From contig CAYGXL010000113.1 in assembly GCA_964353935.1 (NCBI GenBank), positions 1 to 8,817 on the forward strand: DNA of 8,817 nucleotides, given 5' to 3'. The position numbers were made by a program, and so were the translations under genes. The notes under the pieces were generated by a model that made no database searches, was not told the DNA's origin, and saw nothing but the letters and a program-made list of their open reading frames with translations. The stretch's first letter is position 1. Each line of letters starts with the position of its first letter. Source of the DNA: JAOUJD01 sp964353935. GTDB taxonomy: Bacteria > Pseudomonadota > Gammaproteobacteria > Burkholderiales > Burkholderiaceae_F. Positions 5,775-8,817 of the stretch are shown here, piece after piece.

Positions 5775-8228
5775 ATGTCTTCTGACCTGATACGCAAGGC
5801 CAAGGTGTCTGCGTTGGCGGGCGCGTCTGCCGACGACTCCGCGGGCGCGTGCGACCACTGTGGCGACTCGCTCGCGGGCTTGCGCGTCGTGCGCCGGCCG
5901 CTGGGCCCGACGATGAAGTCGTTCTGCTGCAACGGCTGCTCGTTCATCGCCGAGCAACTGTTCCTGGCGCAGGCAGGCAGCAAGGACCGCGAGACGCTGG
6001 CATCGATCGTCAATGCCGGTTCGGAAGAGGCAGCGGTCGTCCCCGGCGGCGGCTACGCGCAGGTGCAACTGCCGATCCGCGGCATGGTGTGCAGCGCCTG
6101 CGCCCTCCTGATCGAGCACACGCTCCGGAAGCAACCGGGCGTGGCGCGCGCCAACGTCGACTTCGGCGCGCAGCTCGCCTACATCACCTTCGACCCGCAC
6201 CTCGCCACGCGCGTCGAACTGCAGCGTTCGATCGAGCGCGCCGGCTACGACGCCGGACGCGTTCCAGTGGACGAGCGCCGCGTGCGCCGCGTCGAGCTGC
6301 TGCGTGTCGCCATCGCGTGGCTCGGCATGATGCAGGTGATGATGCTGGCCGTGCCGCTGTACTTCGCAGCGCCGGGCGAGGTGCCGGCCGACATCGAGCA
6401 GCTGATGCGGATCGCCAGCCTGGTGCTGACGCTGCCGGTGATCCTCTTCTCGGCGCAGCCTCTGTATCGCGCGGCGTGGAGCCAGTTGCGGATGGGGGCG
6501 ATCGGGATGGACCTGCCGGTCGTGCTCGGCATCACCGCGGCCTTCGTCGCCAGCACCGGTGCCACCGTTGCCTCGCGCGGCGCCGTCTATTTCGACTCGG
6601 TGACGATGTTCATCGCCCTGGTGCTGGCGTCGCGCTGGGTGCTCGCGCGCGGACTCGCATCGGCCCGCGAGCACATCGACGCGGCGCGCCGGGGCTCGAC
6701 GATCTCGGCGCTGCGGCTGGTTGCCTTCCCGTCGTCGCTGGCGACCGAGGCGGTCCATGCGGAGCTACTGAAGATCGGCGATCGCGTGCTGGTGCCGCCG
6801 GGCGAAACGGTGCCCGCCGATGGCGTCGTCGTGCATGGCCGCTCGAGCTGTTCGCAGGCCTGGCTCACCGGCGAGTCGACCCCGGTGGACAAGACCAGCG
6901 GGGCGCCGATCCTCGCCGGCTCGATCAACCTCGACCAGCCGCTGGTCGTCGAAGTGACGCGCATCGGCGCGTCGACCTCGCTCGCCGCCCTGCAGCGGCT
7001 GGTCGACGAGGCGGGCCGGGAACGGCCGCACATCGTCGAGAGCGCCAACCGGATCGCCGGCTGGTTCCTGTGGGCCGTGCTCGCCATCACGGTCGCCACG
7101 GTGGTCGGCTGGTGGTTCGTCGATCCGTCGCAGGCGCTGCCCAACGCCGTCGCGGTGCTCGTCGCCACGTGCCCGTGCGCGCTGTCGCTGGCGGCTCCCG
7201 CGGCGGTCGCGGCGGCGCAATCGGCCCTTGCGCAGCGGCGCATCCTGCTCGCGCGCACCATTGCCATCGAGACGATGGCGCGGGTCGACGTGCTCGCCTG
7301 CGACAAGACAGGCACGCTGACCACCGGCGAGCCTGCGCTTCTGCGACAGCTCGTCGTGCGCGAGAGTGATCCCGAGGAGATCCTGGCTGTTGCGGCGGCG
7401 CTGGAGATGATGTCGACACACCCGTATGCGCGTGCGCTGATCGCGGCGGCGCAGTCCATCCGGAAGTCGTTGCCGAGCGTCGTCGACGGACGTGTCGAGC
7501 CTTCGGCCGGCATCGAGGGCACCGTCGGCGGCCGGCGACATCGCCTCGGCAAGCTGGAGTTCGCGCTGCCGGACAGGCTGGCCTCGCACCGCTCCGGCAT
7601 CGCCACGATCGTGCAAAAGGAAGGCCTGGGCGCCGCGAGCTACGTCCTGCTCGCCGACGAGCAGGGCTCGATCGCCGTGTTCGTGTTCGGCGAGCGGCTG
7701 CGCGAGGACGCCGCGGCACTGGCGGACCACGCAGCAGATCGCGGCATCGACGTGGTGGTCCTCTCCGGCGACCGGCGCGAGCCGGTGCAGGCGGTGGCGG
7801 CGTCGCTCGGGATCGAGCGGGCGCTGGCGCACCAGACGCCGGACAGCAAGCGCTTGTGGGTGGCCGGGCAGCAGCGCGCCGGTCGCGTCGTCGCGATGCT
7901 GGGTGACGGCATGAACGATGCGCCGGTGATCGCGCAGGCCGATGTGTCGCTCGCGCTCGCCAGCGGGTCGACACTGGCGCAGGCGCGCGCCGACCTCATC
8001 GTCCTGTCGTCGCGGCTCGGTGACGTCGACTTCGCGTTCGCCATCGCGCGCCGCGCGATGCGGATCGTCCGGCAGAACCTGGCGTGGGCCTTCGGCTACA
8101 ACGTCCTGATCATTCCGCTGGCTGCCTTCGGCTATGTGTCGCCGGCCGTCGCCGCGGCCGGGATGGCGGCCAGTTCGCTCCTCGTCGTCGGCAACGCGCT
8201 GCGTGCCAAGCGCCTGCCGAAGACCTGA
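5775..8228 (+). CDS. ccoI: Copper-translocating P1B-type ATPase for cbb3 oxidase assembly
   Basis: Inner-membrane ATPase that exports Cu for the CuB centre of cbb3 cytochrome oxidase. The length is 817 residues from the ATG at 5775; a TTG at 5748 would add nine. The order is as in CcoI/FixI: a Cys-rich N-terminal domain (C26-x-x-C29-G and FCCNGC at 50-55); an HMA metal-binding domain with GMVCSAC (C106, C109); helices at about 176-197, 211-232, 246-268 and 274-293; actuator TGES at 365-368; CPC in helix 6 at 466-468; phosphorylation site D510 in DKTGTLT; nucleotide-domain HP at 549-550; hinge GDGMND at 710-715; Cu(I) ligands YN at 775-776 and MAASS at 797-801. All key residues are intact. The N-terminal Cys cluster and the following ccoS and ccoN separate it from CopA. 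No clear ribosome site is seen. An FNR box upstream predicts expression at low oxygen. Confidence 0.96.
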   Translation: MSSDLIRKAKVSALAGASADDSAGACDHCGDSLAGLRVVRRPLGPTMKSFCCNGCSFIAEQLFLAQAGSKDRETLASIVNAGSEEAAVVPGGGYAQVQLPIRGMVCSACALLIEHTLRKQPGVARANVDFGAQLAYITFDPHLATRVELQRSIERAGYDAGRVPVDERRVRRVELLRVAIAWLGMMQVMMLAVPLYFAAPGEVPADIEQLMRIASLVLTLPVILFSAQPLYRAAWSQLRMGAIGMDLPVVLGITAAFVASTGATVASRGAVYFDSVTMFIALVLASRWVLARGLASAREHIDAARRGSTISALRLVAFPSSLATEAVHAELLKIGDRVLVPPGETVPADGVVVHGRSSCSQAWLTGESTPVDKTSGAPILAGSINLDQPLVVEVTRIGASTSLAALQRLVDEAGRERPHIVESANRIAGWFLWAVLAITVATVVGWWFVDPSQALPNAVAVLVATCPCALSLAAPAAVAAAQSALAQRRILLARTIAIETMARVDVLACDKTGTLTTGEPALLRQLVVRESDPEEILAVAAALEMMSTHPYARALIAAAQSIRKSLPSVVDGRVEPSAGIEGTVGGRRHRLGKLEFALPDRLASHRSGIATIVQKEGLGAASYVLLADEQGSIAVFVFGERLREDAAALADHAADRGIDVVVLSGDRREPVQAVAASLGIERALAHQTPDSKRLWVAGQQRAGRVVAMLGDGMNDAPVIAQADVSLALASGSTLAQARADLIVLSSRLGDVDFAFAIARRAMRIVRQNLAWAFGYNVLIIPLAAFGYVSPAVAAAGMAASSLLVVGNALRAKRLPKT

Positions 8229-8268
8229 GGGGCCCGCCAAGACCCGGCGCATGCGCGAGCCAAGCGTC

Positions 8269-8274
8269 AAGAGG
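8269..8274 (+). promoter_or_regulatory. Ribosome binding site that decides the ccoS GTG start
   Basis: AAGAGG ends five bases before GTG at 8280. It supports this start over the ATG at 8251, which is in another frame. Confidence 0.65.
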
Positions 8275-8279
8275 CCCTC

Positions 8280-8435
8280 GTGGAATCGCTCTATCTCCTG
8301 ATCCCTCTGTCCGTCGTCCTCGTGCTGCTGATCGGCGGAATCCTCGCGTGGGCCGTCATGTCGGGCCAGTTCGAGGAACTCGACGACGTCGGCAGGAAGG
8401 TGCTCGACGACGACGAGAAGGCCGGCCACGGCTGA
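8280..8435 (+). CDS. ccoS: cbb3-type cytochrome oxidase assembly protein CcoS
   Basis: A 51-residue single-span membrane protein needed to insert the heme and copper cofactors into CcoN. The translation from GTG starts MESLYLLIPLSVVLVLLIGG. A membrane helix runs over about residues 4-27, then comes the CcoS hallmark AWAVMSGQFEELD. An acidic tail follows (LDDDEKAGHG), in which DD at 35-36 of DDVGRK resembles the usual D-x-G motif. The length is normal for the family. It lies 51 bases after ccoI on the same strand with no terminator or promoter between, so the two are almost surely co-transcribed. A separate FNR promoter follows before ccoN. Confidence 0.95.
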   Translation: MESLYLLIPLSVVLVLLIGGILAWAVMSGQFEELDDVGRKVLDDDEKAGHG

Positions 8436-8505
8436 CGTCTCGGCACCACTACGGCGCGTCGGGTTTCTTCAGGAACGCGCTTCACGTTGCAGCGCTTCCG
8501 GGCGG

Positions 8506-8519
8506 TTGACCTGCGTCAA
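8506..8519 (+). promoter_or_regulatory. FNR/ANR-type box upstream of ccoN
   Basis: TTGACCTGCGTCAA has perfect TTGAC/GTCAA arms around a four-base spacer, the same arms as the ccoI box. It lies 70 bases after ccoS and 21 bases before a -10-like TAGCAT, so its centre is near -41.5, as in class II FNR promoters. This predicts low-oxygen induction of the structural oxidase genes from their own promoter. Confidence 0.88.
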
Positions 8520-8540
8520 CCACGACCGGCGTACGAACCC

Positions 8541-8546
8541 TAGCAT
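8541..8546 (+). promoter_or_regulatory. Candidate -10 of the FNR-dependent ccoN promoter
   Basis: TAGCAT matches the -10 consensus at four of six positions and lies 21 bases after the FNR box. Transcription would begin near 8553, leaving a leader of about 137 nt before the ccoN ATG. Confidence 0.55.
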
Positions 8547-8552
8547 CCCCTC

Positions 8553-8611
8553 CCGGACGAGGAGATTTTCTCTTCCGGTGAACGGAGTAGACGGGCTGCA
8601 AGCAGGCCCGT
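8553..8611 (+). other. Two stem-loops in the ccoN leader
   Basis: The first (8553-8578) pairs CCGGA with TCCGG and, inside, GAGA with TCTC around a TTT loop. The second (8591-8611) pairs ACGGGC with GCCCGT around nine bases. Neither is followed by a T run, so they are not intrinsic terminators. If transcription starts near 8553, the first would sit at the extreme 5' end of the mRNA, where such hairpins can protect against decay. Confidence 0.4.
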
Positions 8612-8680
8612 GATCTCGGTCTCCGCTTCGACAACCAGCCAAGGCCACGCGCCAACGCCCTGCCGCACGTTCTCCTGCAC

Positions 8681-8685
8681 GAGGA
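8681..8685 (+). promoter_or_regulatory. Ribosome binding site of ccoN
   Basis: GAGGA lies four bases before the ATG at 8690, a clear if close Shine-Dalgarno sequence that supports this start. Confidence 0.7.
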
Positions 8686-8689
8686 ATCG

Positions 8690-8817
8690 ATGAGCCCAAC
8701 TGTGACTACAGACGGCACTTACAACTACAAGGTCGTACGGCAGTTCGCCGTGATGACGGTGATCTGGGGCATCGTCGGCATGCTGGTCGGCGTGATCATC
8801 GCCGCCCAGATGGCCTG
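8690..8817 (+). CDS. ccoN: cbb3-type cytochrome c oxidase subunit I, N-terminal part (cut by window edge)
   Basis: Catalytic heme-copper subunit of the high-affinity cbb3 oxidase, an inner-membrane proton-pumping terminal oxidase used at low oxygen. Only 42 codons and two bases are present. After a short polar start (MSPTVTTDGT), the residues YNYKVVRQFAVMTVIWGIVG followed by MLVGVIIAAQMA are the characteristic first segment of CcoN: a Y-x-Y-x-x-VRQF lead into transmembrane helix 1 (about residues 18-40). Heme and copper ligands lie further downstream, outside the window. It is preceded by ccoI and ccoS and by its own FNR box and long leader; ccoO, ccoQ and ccoP would be expected next. Confidence 0.95.
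   Translation, partial: MSPTVTTDGTYNYKVVRQFAVMTVIWGIVGMLVGVIIAAQMA

Noticed and set aside
6765..8429. Long minus-strand open frame opposite ccoI and ccoS
   Set aside because: Arg/His-rich antisense shadow; the plus strand encodes intact CcoI and CcoS.
8591..8611. Hairpin ACGGGC/GCCCGT as a terminator after ccoS
   Set aside because: No T run follows, and it lies downstream of the predicted ccoN start of transcription, so it is better read as a leader stem-loop.

Overview
The window comes from a GC-rich bacterium. The protein types and gene order (a Burkholderiales-like GlnS with an insert before its TRFPPEPNGYLHIGH stretch, and the order ccoI-ccoS-ccoN) suggest a betaproteobacterium, probably Burkholderiales. 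This is inferred from remembered family features, not from a search. A run of exactly 100 N at 5185-5284 marks a scaffold gap, so this is draft or metagenome-assembled sequence.

Left part (1-1425): the 5' end of glnS lies on the minus strand and runs off the left edge. It has a TACAAT-type -10 and sits downstream of a good intrinsic terminator that closes the preceding minus-strand gene, a 224-residue Gtt1-like glutathione S-transferase. Next to the GST start, on the plus strand, is a short stretch resembling the C-terminus of an alpha/beta-hydrolase with no body to the gene, read here as a pseudogene remnant.

Middle part (1426-5373): a plus-strand four-helix membrane protein of unknown function meets a minus-strand three-domain aminopeptidase P (610 aa, all five metal ligands present) tail to tail, both stop codons lying in one CTAG. 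Upstream of the peptidase, also on the minus strand, is a predicted secreted lipoprotein with six Asp-box repeats (sialidase/BNR-type beta-propeller). Its N-terminal linker is interrupted by the N gap.

Right part (5374-8817): this is the best understood section and forms a functional unit, the assembly and start of structural genes for the cbb3-type high-affinity cytochrome c oxidase. ccoI (copper P1B ATPase) and ccoS (51-residue assembly factor, GTG start) are followed by the first 42 codons of ccoN (catalytic subunit I). CcoI and CcoS supply and mature the CuB/heme centre of CcoN. Both ccoI and ccoN are preceded by near-perfect FNR/ANR-type palindromes (TTGAC-N4-GTCAA), each placed 21 bases before a -10-like hexamer, the geometry of class II FNR promoters. 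This predicts induction at low oxygen of assembly genes and structural genes from two separate but matching promoters.

I found no CRISPR array, tRNA, rRNA, insertion sequence or new defence-like system. The most interesting items are the paired low-oxygen promoters with extra palindromes and leader hairpins, the hydrolase remnant, and the gapped Asp-box lipoprotein.
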